Assembly: GCA_029204225.1 (NCBI GenBank) | Contig: CM055095.1 | Location: 43,196,862-43,260,861 of the forward strand | Direction of reading: 5' to 3' | Source of the DNA: Diphasiastrum complanatum | Taxonomy: Eukaryota; Streptophyta; Lycopodiopsida; Lycopodiales; Lycopodiaceae | DNA length: 64,000 nucleotides | Part shown: positions 48,590-64,000 of the stretch, one piece after another | Position numbering within the stretch: the stretch's first letter is position 1 | Layout: each line of letters opens with the position of its first letter | Position numbers and translations under genes: made by a program | Notes under the pieces: generated by a model | Seen by the model: only the letters and a program-made list of their open reading frames with translations | Databases searched by the model: none | What the model was told of the DNA's origin: nothing

Positions 48590-49062
48590 CTTTGTCTTAC
48601 CAATGCTCCTGCCACATTCAATCAAATGATGGAACAAATTTTTCGACCTTATCGACGATTTCTGGGAACATTCTTTGATGATATCCTAGTCTTCAATGCT
48701 AATGAAGAAGAACACAAAAGACATCTTGATATCATTTTTAAAACTTTAATGGAAAATTCACTTCTTATTAAGGGAAAAAAAAGTGAATTCTTCCTAGAAG
48801 AGATACATTTCTTAGGACATATGATTTCGAAAGAAGGAATCCAAATGGACCCTTTCAAGATCAAAGCTCTAAAAGATTGGCCAAAACCTAGAAACATTCA
48901 TGAAATTCAATCTTACTATATGAAATTTATTCGACATTTTGCTCATATAGCTTCACCTCTTCATGAACTCACTAAAAAGAGAGTGAAATTCCATTGGAAC
49001 AAGAATGAACAAAATTCTCTGATTCCTTTAAGCACTCCCTTATCACAAGACCCGTCATGACC
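48590..49062 (+). pseudogene. Ty3/gypsy reverse transcriptase fragment
   Basis: Reads LTNAPATFNQMM, then FFDDILVFNANEEEHKRHLDIIF, LLIKGKKSEFF, IHFLGHMISKEGIQMDPFKIKALKDWPKP and HFAHIASPLHELTKK, then in another phase KHSLITRP. These are gypsy RT palm and thumb motifs; the catalytic box is FFDD where YLDD is usual. It begins abruptly and ends at 49062, where CACTA-type terminal sequence starts, so it was interrupted by that insertion. Confidence 0.92.
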
Positions 49063-49420
49063 ACAATAACATATCGCGCACATTTCGACGTGGGAAATCT
49101 CATAATCTGTCACAATCCGACACATTGAAATATGACGTCCCAGTAAAAATCCAAAAACCAGAGTTTGGCGGTTGAGAATATGGGCGGCAAACAATTTTTG
49201 AAAGGCACGTCGAAATCCGACATGTCGGATTCTGACATTCAAACGTGGATATCACCTGGCATGGCTTTTCCAAAAAAAAATACGTGTGATCCGATGTGGA
49301 CATCAGAATCCGACGTCCACATCGGCAATCTGAACGCTTGTCCACGGCAACTGGTACCTGTCGTCCAGGCCTGAATGGGCACGGATGTCAGATTCCGATG
49401 TGTTTTGAAGTCTGTTTCAT
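49062..49420 (-). mobile_element. CACTA-like left terminus and subterminal repeats
   Basis: Starting CACAATAACATATCGCGCAC, it aligns with the complement of the 43898 end (CACTACTACAAAACACGCTC), both leading into a CCGACAT/TCGACG motif. TGTCGGATTCTGACA-type palindromes recur near 49107, 49200, 49222, 49285, 49306 and 49387, and again at 51623-51700. This end belongs to the unit that carries the accessory gene at 52253-53251. Confidence 0.7.
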
Positions 49421-49859
49421 TTTTTGTATTCGCGCGATCCAGCGCCTTCTCTCTCACTCTGATTTTTTGCATGTTAAAACATCTCTGGAGCAATTGAGGG
49501 TGCTTGAAGATCAGTGTTTGAGGTTGGGGCTTGTTTGTTTAGCTTTTTGTTTGTTTGTTTGAGGTTGGTGTTTGCTTGTTTGTTTTGAGAAGAGATAGAG
49601 AGTGTGAAAGATAGAAAGAGATAGAGAGTGTGTGTGTATTATATGTGTATGTGTTTTTAAATTTTGCATTGATTTAAAATGGTTTTGAATATTGTTAGTA
49701 TGAATATGGTTTTGAATGGTCTTGTAATAAATTATTAGTATTATTTAGGATAGTTTGGTAATAATATATTATTAGATTTGTAATTTGTGAGAGAGAAAGA
49801 GAGAGAAGAGGTGGAGTGTAGATGTATGCTTGAAGATATTGAAAGATTTTGGAGTTTAT

Positions 49860-51360
<1,501 letters not shown>

Positions 51361-52252
51361 GATGACTAGATAGTGTTTGATGGTAATTGTATGTTTGAAT
51401 TTACTTATAATAATGGTTCAAGTGTGTAATACAGTGTTATTTTTTAAATGATTCTGCATGTGACAAAAATATTCAAAAAAAAGAGAGCAAGCGTTTAAAA
51501 AGCGAGCAATTGCACGTTTGCATTTAAGCTTTGAGTGAGTTTCCGGTGAGTTTGTGTTGTTTCAATTTGTTTTATTATTGGAATACGTTATCTAACATAG
51601 TAAAAAATCCTACATGTAACATGTCGACATCTATAAAAAGGAAGTCTCCGACGTCTATCCAACGTCTGTCTGACACGTTTTAATGTCGGATTCTGACGTC
51701 CCAAATTAGGTAAAATAAAAAAAAATTATTCTTGGAGTTGGATTCTTGGAAAAGCGATGTTCATGAATTGTTTTTGAAACAATATTTTTGAGTTGCATTC
51801 AACATTTGGATCAAACAACAACCTAAGCATGAGGTACTTTTCATTCTGAAATTACTTTTCATTCTATATTTTATTGCATTACTTCATGTCTATTATGAAT
51901 GACAATACTTTATTGCATTGCTTTATGCACATCATAAATTTCATTTAGATTTCTATATATGATATTGATTGTTGTTTTGAAATCCGACATTGCACATGGT
52001 TTTAAATTCTTAGTTGGTTATTACGTCAATCCACATCTCAAAATTCGATATTGCAATTTTTAAAAAAACAACATTGCACATATAAAAGCAATGGCAATAT
52101 AGCACGATCATTTGCAATAATAATATATTCATAATATCAATCAATGTATTACAAAATTGCTGCTTTAATGTCACATGAGTCTTTTTAGATCTAACATTAA
52201 CTAAAATTTATAAACCTAATCTACTCGTCGTCGTCGAAGCGAACAAACTACA
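51361..52252. other. No gene seen apart from subterminal motifs
   Basis: TGTCGGATTCTGACGTC near 51688 and GACGTCTATCC/AACGTCTGTCTGAC near 51650 repeat the CACTA subterminal motif. The rest is AT-rich. Confidence 0.5.
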
Positions 52253-53251
52253 TTAATATTTAATACTTGATCGTATTAAATAAAATAAAATTGACGCTGG
52301 AATACAAACCACATCCATATGAATACAAAAACTAGTACTTACATTTGGAGGATGACCCTCGCTCTTTAGTTTGTTGACTAATGCGTCGTATGATTCCTTG
52401 AAGGCAAATTCGTATTCCTCCTTAGTTGGCAGACGTCCATAGTCCGCCAACTATCCATGCATTGAATTTAAGTTGAAATTAATTTAGGGCTACGTTGGAG
52501 TAGCTAGTCATAATGCATATTAAAAAATAAAAGCATATGAAATCAAAGATAAACTATAAGAGTAGTGTAAGTTCACTTACCATGCTTGCTGGCAATCCCG
52601 CCCTTCCGCTCGAGCCCAACCTAGGATTGCCTATCCCATGCATCCTAGCAACCGCATCATCTTTCTGGATCTTGTATTAATCTGGTATTCGTTCATCTGC
52701 TTTTACACGGTTCCAATCATTTCTTGAACACCAGGAGGGCTTGGATTGCCCGTCCCTATAAGCTCGTCGTGCCATATCACGATGATACCTAATCCATAAG
52801 CTCATATGCTTATGAATTTCCTTCTCCTCGAATTCCTCTTCTTGTCGAAATTCATCATGAAAGGTACCAATAATCTGTCGTTTATCGGCGGCAGGTTTTT
52901 CGGACCATTTACTAAACAATCTATCACCAAAATGGTGTTGGCATAAAGAATAGAGCCGGACCAAAACCACCCTAAGCCGTTGGCTACCTGAATAAGATTT
53001 TGCTATCCGGAATCTATGAGTTTGTCAACACCTGCTCCCTTTTCTGTTGGGAATTATATTACCTTGAGGATCCACGTCATAATAAGGATTTGTGAATGAC
53101 TCTTCGGTGGGGGCGGGAGCCGCGGCCGTTTGTGAGGGACCACCCTCATCTCGGCTAAGCATACTTTGTAGTTTTGCTTTTTGCTCAGGAGTTAATGATT
53201 CATATAAATTTTTACCATAGTCTCCCGAGCTTTCACCACTGACCCCGACAT
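52253..53251 (-). pseudogene. CACTA accessory gene, third unit
   Basis: Near 53251 an ATG gives MSGS, and one phase away GESSGDYGKNLYESLTPEQKAKLQSML continues, so a one-base change separates start and body. Then comes TNPYYDVDPQGNIIPNRKGSR. The second exon (52970-52677) has RLFSKWSEKPAADKRQIIG, EFEEKEIHKHMSLWIRYHRDMA and SKPSWCSRNDWNRVKADERI. After a TAA come KDDAVARMHGIGNPRLGSSGRAGLP, then YGRLPTKEEYEFAFKESYDALV at 52450-52340. Segment order is as in relics 1 and 2. It is the best preserved member. Function unknown; it resembles plant En/Spm-associated proteins in plan only. Confidence 0.65.
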
Positions 53252-53529
53252 GATTACTACATTCATAAACATACAATACATTACAATAGACCCTAATATA
53301 TTGAAATGAAGTAGAAAAGAAAATCAACTACAGAACTTGAATGCATATTGGAGTGGGACTTTCATACTTGTGATAACAAAACAAGAGAGATATGCATTTA
53401 GAGCCTACACCAAGTTGCAAAAGAATCATATAAGCGACAACGTATAAGAATAGTACTATCTAAAAATTAGAACATTTGAATCATACAATAATTTTATGTT
53501 ATTTGTGTTTTGTACTTGTGCATATATGC

Positions 53530-53595
53530 ATCACAACGAGATGAATTACATTCAAATCAGTCTAGCGATGATGACACTACTCAAGTTAACAAGGT
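53530..53595 (+). pseudogene. First exon of the divergent TNP2 gene, third unit
   Basis: Reads QSSDDDTTQVNK before the donor AAGGTAAGT, like the acidic exon at 36184. The rest of the gene is not present before the 53964 repeat starts. Confidence 0.45.
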
Positions 53596-53963
53596 AAGTA
53601 AATTTGAATAATTAGGGAGGCAGAAATGGATTAATAGGATTTAGAGGCTAGGGGACCAACTGGAGTTCCTACACATGTACATTTCTTCATTTCAATAAAG
53701 CAGATTGGTTCTCTTGTGAAATGGATTTATGAATGTCCTTGCTCTCTATCACTTTTCCTCCATCTCTCATGCTTTATTTGTGTTTTGCTACTTGTTGGAT
53801 TTGATTGTTATTAGCATTGCATGTTATTATACTTTTTATGAGGGAGAAAGGGAGAGAGAGAAAGAGTAAGCTATCTTGTTGTAGATCTATGCGTGACAAT
53901 TAACTTCATCTCTTTGATGCTAGATTGATGAAATCTTGGATTGAGGTTAGGCAAGGAAAGAAA
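53596..53963. other. Unique sequence up to the 54-kb repeat joint
   Basis: No gene seen. The left neighbour of position 1 is outside the window, so it cannot be told whether the duplication starts at 53964 or earlier. Confidence 0.5.
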
Positions 53964-55688
53964 CCCACTACATAGATTTCGTCGTATTTGCAGTTTGCAC
54001 ACGTCCCGATTCGGTCTTTTTGGTACTGCTTTAGTGTTGTTACACCAATTGGTAGTATTACTCCAGTAGTCAGGTACTAATTTTACAAATTTTGTACTAT
54101 TTTGGTATTATTTTTGTGTTGTAAAACTCTTGAATACAAAATATTAGTACTACGATAACTTATCGTGTACCAATTTTGATCCTGTTGACTACCTAATTAG
54201 GTTCTTTTATAGTAAGTGTCTCATTTTTATTCTAAAATCTACCAAATAGGTACTATTTAGACTTCTTGTGACAATGTTTTATGCGTAAAACTATTAAATT
54301 AGGTACTTTTTTTTTTATATTTAATTGTGTTCGCAGCTCACATACAATCCTTTGTGGTCTTTTTGGTACTATTTTAGTGGTGCTTACCAATTGGTGGAAT
54401 CTAAGCTTTAGTTACTACCAATATTACAAGATTTGTAATATTTTTGTAATGTTTGTGTGTTTCTGCAACTTTTGAGTACCAACTATTTGAACATATCGTG
54501 TAACAATTTTGATCCTCAGACTACCAATTAAGGTTCTTTATCTTTTTGCATGTGTAGTACTTTTGCTAAATTTCACACGTGTGGACTGTCCACTACATGT
54601 ACTTGTGATCTCCTAAGGTGTGTAGATGCACCAAGATCAAGACTAGATTGAGATTCAAGATCAATCTTGAATCCTATGGCAAAAACACACTACTACATGC
54701 ATTCAATCACTTCCAACTCTCACTCACACGTGTGGGAAGTATTCAAAAAATAATCTAAGTAAAAACAAGCTGCTCTCCTCGGGTAGAGAGAGAAAATGCA
54801 TCAAGAGCTCTCAGGTAGAGAGAAAAAGCTAGAAATCCAATAACTCACAAAATCCATGAAATCACTAAATCAATTTTCTATTGGACCTCACAAGATTCCA
54901 CCTCTAAATCCTATTGGACCTCTTAAGCTTCATCAAAAAAAAGCATGACACTTGTCTACACTCTAATTGGCACAAGTTTGGCTCTATTTTGGCTCAATAG
55001 TGGCATTACAAGTGGAAATGGATAATTTGCCATCTATGCCAAATTTGACCCTATCAACATCCTACACCTAAATGCTTGACTATGAGATTCTATGAGACCC
55101 CTATATCAAACATTTTAATTTACTCTACAATTCTCCACACGTGGGAACATCCTCCACACACGTGAGATTCACTTACAAACTTCTATCATAAAAAATACCA
55201 AGCTAGAATTTTGCCAATTTCTCACACTCCTCCTCAAAAAAATAGCTTGGAAAGGTACTAGATCACTTGAGAAGTTTGTAGATCTTTTTGAGTGGATCCT
55301 TTGGTATGCATAAGAAGTGAAGATCAGCCAAGGGATCCATCATAGCAGCACCCTCACCATATCCATGATAAGATCTCTTTGGTAGAGATCTCTTGCCAAT
55401 GCCTTTGAAGAGTGCTCCACCAATATGCCACTATTATCATGGGCTTCCTCCATGCTTGATGATGATCTTTGCCTTGAAAGTTCCACTTGCATGATGGATG
55501 CACCATAAATAGAGAAATCTGAGGCTTCCAAGCCTCATAAGGATCATGGAGATCAAGATCATAAGATGTGAAACAATGATGATTATCAAGATTATGCTTT
55601 CTAGCTTGACTAGTCCACATACAATGAACTATATCCATGATGGATCTAATCTTGATATCAAAGACTATCTTGATCTTTTTTAGGCTAG

Positions 55689-57461
55689 TTACTCTCTCAA
55701 GGATGTAAGTGTCCATTTGGATGCTTCACTTAATCTCAAGAGGAGTTTACAATTTGTCTCAAAACATGTGAAAACATGATTTTCAAAAAAGTGAGTACCA
55801 AGCTCAATCTTGTTCTTACTAGAACCAAGAGCATACTTTTGACAATACAATATCTTGCTTTTAGAAATTATTGGAAACACATCTAAGTCAATAATGACAA
55901 GAAACATGTCCATACCATAAGCATCATACAAAACTAGTATAGCTTTTCTTGAACTTTGAGATCCAAAAAATTCAATGAAGCAAGATAGCATTTCAAGCAA
56001 AGGAAGAGAAGCATATATGAATGTGTTGTAGTAGATACAACATGAAATATGCCCCTCTTTGCCATGTAAGGTGAGCCATAAAGACTCGGCCATGCATCTT
56101 GAAGATCTTCTTGAAATCATATGAAGAAGAAACTCCTCCTCACACATTGGCCCCATCATAACTTGAATACCTTCAAAAAGGATAACTTGTGATGCTTCTT
56201 GAGAAGCCTTGATCTCGGCCACTTCCAAGATTGAATCTTCATGCAATATGACATCTCTATTCACCATCACATTTGAAATAGAGAGTGTAAAGACACTAAA
56301 GGCCTCCTTGATGGATGAGTATCCAATCATGATCCATGAGCTTGGATCATCCTTCCTTTTTGTTTCCAAGGGAATATATGCAAAGCAAGCACTACCAAGT
56401 TCACTAAGGTGATCAACCTTAGGCTTCATCTTGAATAAAACTTCATATGGTGCTATTCCTTCAAGAGCTCCAATACTCCTCAAAGCTTTGATCTTCAATG
56501 AGAATTTCTTCTCAACATATGCTTTGAATAATAAGGAATAATCATACACCATAACACTTGAAGAGAGAAGATATGTGCATCTTGTGTAATCCTCCTCCTT
56601 TGAAATATTGGAAATATAAGAAACATCAAGAGAGTTTGCACTCTCACTTGGATTCAGTTTGTAGATGCCTTCAAATCTTGATCCATATGCAAGGATCTCA
56701 CCATCCTTCTTAATCACACAATTGTCAATATTGAAATTGACATCAAAGCCACTATCAAGAAGTTGGCCAATACTTAAGATGTTCTTTGTAAGCTTTGGGA
56801 CAAAAAGAACATTGTTGAGAAAGAGATCTTTAGAAGATGCAAGCTTCAAGAGAATAATCCCTACTCCTTCAATATTGCACTCATGCTTACCTGCAAAGTA
56901 TATGGTCTTCTTGACTCCATCATAAGGCATAATAGATGAAAAAAAGTGCTTGGAGCCACACATATGTGAAGATGCTCCACTATCAATATACCATGAGTCA
57001 TCCTTGTTGAAGGTGGAAGAGGAGAAGCTTGATGCCATAAGAGAGCCTTCTCCATCACTTGCAATATAGTCTTCTTTCTCATTGATGATGTTGGCTTGAT
57101 TGAGTTGATTCTTCTTCTTGAAGCAATTGGTGGCATAATGGCCTTTCTTGCCACAATAAAAGCACTTGATCATCTTCTTCTTGAGATTTGAATTAGAAGC
57201 ATGAGAGGTATCCTCCTCCTCTCCATCTTGGTCTTTAGCTTTGTCATTAGAGAAGTGATGGTGTTGCTTCTTACTCCTCTCTTTGTGCTTGGCAAATAGA
57301 ACTTTGCCATCATCATGATTGAGTGATAGCTTGTCCATCCTCAAGAGTTTGTACTCTTGTCTTGATTCTTCAGAAATAAGCACACTTTGAAGGGCCTCCA
57401 AACTTGGTAGCTCCTCCTTAATAGCATAGGATTGGACAAGGTTGTCATATTCATCTCTCAA
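55689..57461 (-). pseudogene. copia A (second copy) Gag C-terminus, protease, truncated pol
   Basis: 590 residues differing from 1726-3498 at three places: Thr to Ile near residue 125, Asp to Asn in the KLDPSES segment, and Leu to Ile in FPILSK. The same zinc knuckle, DSGASSHM and missing integrase core/RT. Confidence 0.85.
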
Positions 57462-57925
57462 GCATTGAGAATGACTTGGACTAGCTCACGTTGATTGATT
57501 GAGTCACCAATACATGCAAGCTCCCTATGAATATCCTTGACTCTCAAAACATAATTAGATGCACTCTCATCACTCTTTTGACTACTTTGGAATATTTGAT
57601 TTCTAAGAGTGAGGAGCCTAGAGGTGTTCTTAGCCTCATAGATGGACTTGAGACAATCCCAAGCTTCCTTGGATGTAGAACAATCACCAATCTCCCTCAA
57701 TATCTCATTAGAGACATTCATCTTAATGTAGTGGAGAGCCATCCTAGCTCTCTTCTTGTATTTTTGTACTTCTTGAAGGACTTGAGGCTCCTCCTCAATC
57801 CCAAGTACAATGTCCATCACATCTTGGAGTATCAAGATGGACTCCATCCTCAACTTCCATATTGAATAATTGGAAGTAGACAATCTCTCACTTGGTTGCA
57901 ACAAGTATGAACTCATTGAAGTCAT
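57458..57925 (-). pseudogene. copia A (second copy) Gag N-terminus
   Basis: Identical protein to 3495-3962, including the frameshift in LVQVILN. Confidence 0.87.
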
Positions 57926-59341
57926 GTAAAGTGGAGATAAATAAAAGTGATGAACAAAAAATGTTGCTTCTCTCTCACTATAGGATCCAATAATGGTGTG
58001 CTACCATCTCCTATGCAAGATCTTGCAACAAACTGTGAGATGATTCTCACTAGCTATCTCAATCTCTCCAAAACTAGATCTACTTCACATCAAATGATGG
58101 AGTATGAGCAAAGTTAGGATCAAACACTCTTAGCACGTGTGAAACACTAAGAAACCAAATTTGACTCAAATACAATGATATTGCATGAAACAAAATGACT
58201 AAGATCTCAAAACAGTGCCTAGATCACATATTGATGAGATTGGTAAGCATTCAACTGTGATTTTGGATCAAACAAGCAATCTCTTGACCAAACCAAATGT
58301 GTCCACCCAGGTCTAGGTGCCTACCTAACCCTCTTCAAAAGCTTATAACTTTTGATTGGCTCAACCAAATGGAATGAAACTGATTGCAACAGAAACTAGA
58401 CAAAAATAGCTTCAAAACAAGCTATCTAGCAAGATTTTTGGATCAAACATGAAAGATAACTCCAAAACTGAAATTGGATGTTCCTCACATGTGTCTGAGC
58501 ACCTGATTCCGTACAGTACCAGGTCAGACCCAATCAATGTCCTTTTGATCTCTTTTGATCCAAAATTGAACAAGATAGCTAGGAAAATGGGCCTTGACAA
58601 TTTCCAGCTCAAGATTGATGAATAGTTTTCACTCAAATGGATCAAAATGCATGGTAACCTTAGGTAGGCTCTGATACCATGTTGAATTTCACACGTGTGG
58701 ACTGTCCACTACATGTACTTGTGATCTCCTAAGGTGTGTAGATGCACCAAGATCAAGACTAGATTGAGATTCAAGATCAATCTTGAATCCTATGGCAAAA
58801 ACACACTACTACATGCATTCAATCACTTCCAACTCTCACTCACACGTGTGGAAAGTATTCAAAAGTATTCTAAGTAAAAACAAGCTGCTCTCCTCGGGTA
58901 GAGAGAGAAAATGCATCAAGAACTCTCGGGTAGAGAGAGAAAGCTAGAAATCCAATAACTCACAAAATCCATGAAATCACCAAATCAATTTTCTATTGGA
59001 CCTCACAAGGTTCCACCTCTAAATCCTATTGGACCTCTTAAGCTTCATCAAACAAAAGCATGACACTTGTCTACACTCCAATTGGCACAAGTTTGGCTCT
59101 ATTTTGGCTCAATAGTGGCATTACAAGTGGAAATGGATAATTTGCCATCTATGCCAAATTTGACCCTATCAACATCCTACACCTAAATGCTTTACTATGA
59201 AATTCTATGAGACCCCTATATCAAACATTTTGATTTACTCTACAATTCTCCACACGTGGGAACATCCTCCACACATGTGAGATTCACTTACAAACTTCTA
59301 TCATAAAAAATACCAAGCTAGATTTTTGCCAATTTCTCACA

Positions 59342-60801
<1,460 letters not shown>

Positions 60802-61845
60802 AAGATAGTCAATGTTCCCAATTCTAGGAAGGGGAATAGCCCTTGAAACATCACATATAAACTCCTTGTAAGGAACTTCAGTTGTTCCATTCTATTGCAT
60901 TGGGACTTTTTTTTAGATCTTTGACAATGCTTTATCATCAGAGTTGTTACTTGGGCCCTCCCCATTGAAGCTTTCTTTGGAAACTTCTCGGGTCAATGAC
61001 ATTTCATGATTCTAATTTCGGGTTGAAATCTCTATAAGAGCTTCAATAAGCTCACTCTCGAGATCTTGCTAGTTGAAGTATGTCTAGCTGGTGCCTTTTA
61101 GTGGTGCTTCTATGTTTCGATATTTTCTCTTTTGAGCTTTCACATAATGGCTTATTGGAAATTCAGATTCCTTGATCCAATAGATGTGACATGATTGTGT
61201 CAAACAATTATGCATGCATTTTGTTAGCTTGAAAACTCAAATTCATAACTTGACTAGGAGACTCACTAGAAACTTCACCTCTGATTGCTCCAGACTGCAA
61301 TATGGAATCATGAGCATCCCTTTGTTGCTAGAACTTTCCAATCATCACTTGTGTGAGGTTTTACCCACCGCACATGCCGCCGTTTTAGAATCCTTACCCA
61401 TAAGCTTTTGAATATATTCTCTTTCAAGCGTGTCTATAGTTAAACAATCTTAGTTGTTCCTACTTTAAAGGACAACTACAACCAGAAAACAACAAAAATC
61501 GAAATTATGCTCAATATGTGGATTTTTTCTACCTTTATTACAACTTCATGAAGGAATTTGGATTTTCTACATACGTAGCCAGAAGTCAATAATAATCAAT
61601 GCCATATTGCCTTGGCATGAATCTACATGGAGGCCAAATAGCAATTTCAATGCCATTATTATTCATTTAGGATTATAGATTTAGGTTTGTTCAAGTTTAT
61701 GGCACCTTAAGTAGTTTTAGGTCATAGAAAATGCCATTCTACAAATGTCCCTCTCCTTCAATAGTCACAAACTGTTGTTCTTTTTTAGGTTCTATCTGTC
61801 ACCAATGTAGAGGCTACGTCTAAGTTTTCATATTATTGAATAAAC

Positions 61846-62046
<201 letters not shown>

Positions 62047-62297
62047 TACTAGTATTGCATTAGACGATTAAAGCAACATGGTAATCAGAGCCCTACTCGC
62101 TAGAGGCTGTGCAATGCCTCCCTGGCTGAACTTGTTGGAACCCTCCACCTACTAGTCCTCATCTGTGCACAGGATGAAATGCTACATTTGAAGACTATGT
62201 GAACTCATGGACTGTGTTGATCAGAGTCTTGCACTAATGTATGTTCATCAGAGTCATGTTGTAGCCGCTCAATGTCTAGTAACCTGCCTGGTAAAGG

Positions 62298-62397
<100 letters not shown>

Positions 62398-62563
62398 GGT
62401 TTGTTTAGTTTTTGGGTAACCTCAAGTAATTTTAGGTCACATAAAATGCCACACTACAAATGTCCCTCTCCTTCAGCAATCACAAAGTTTCATTTTGTTT
62501 CATATTCTATTTGTCACCATGTAGAAGCTACTCCTCACTTGCCAGATCATTGAATAAACTGCT

Positions 62564-64000
<1,437 letters not shown>

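Larger units (their letters stand above)
54567..59341 (-). mobile_element. copia A, second copy
   Basis: The same element as 604-5378 with the same internal deletion and frameshift. LTRs are 54567-55226 and 58683-59341; the primer-binding site is 58667-58679. It shares the copia A LTR differences, so it was duplicated after insertion rather than inserted twice. Confidence 0.93.

Overview
The window looks like repeat-dense, AT-rich nuclear DNA of a land plant. The reasons are Ty1/copia elements primed by initiator tRNA-Met, CACTA (En/Spm) transposases with plant-type TNP2, DUF4218-like and DUF4216-like blocks, hAT and Ty3/gypsy relics, plant-style GT-AG introns and many long (GA/CT)n tracts. 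The species cannot be named from sequence. A large-genome plant, perhaps a fern or other non-seed plant, is only a guess. I saw no intact housekeeping gene, rRNA, tRNA or organellar gene. Almost everything readable is a transposable element or its debris.

Layout. 1-6460: a GGTACT-rich tandem-repeat block split by a defective copia element (copia A, minus strand, 604-5378). 6700-9950: long microsatellites with conserved flanks and a copia-type LTR end. 10085-12253: eroded copia relic C (minus). 12744-14131: a repeat carrying a primer-binding site, with a second copy at 45012-46414. 14772-20615: copia B (plus), nearly full length but stopped by three TGA codons and two frameshifts. 20716-21129: an array of ten short palindromes arranged with mirror symmetry, nine of them inside one larger imperfect palindrome; this is the most unusual structure here. 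21633-24150: an unrecognised gene-like stretch and a transposase-like relic. 26546-32204: a CACTA unit with TNP2 on minus, a second gene on plus, and an inserted SET-like coding block. 32930-35058: copia relic D, a hAT relic and LTR scraps. 35058-43898: a second CACTA unit (tandemly duplicated 5' part, TNP2, DUF4218-like, DUF4216-like, right terminus) containing a 413-bp foldback insertion. 48590-49062: gypsy RT fragment interrupted by the left end of a third CACTA-like unit (49062-about 53600), which includes a 1.5-kb GA/GT microsatellite field.

53964-64000 repeats 1-about 9950 in the same orientation at more than 99% identity apart from microsatellite length. So the window is either one 53.96-kb unit of a tandem (or circular) arrangement plus 10 kb of the next, or an assembly self-overlap. 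Small indels become dense in the last 600 bases, which favours a contig-end artefact.

How the parts relate: copia A and B belong to one lineage (similar Gag, similar LTR ends). The CACTA units share a divergent two-gene layout (an accessory gene with a Ser/Gly-rich N-terminus facing away from the TNP2 gene) and a subterminal palindromic motif related to TGTCGGATTCCGACA.
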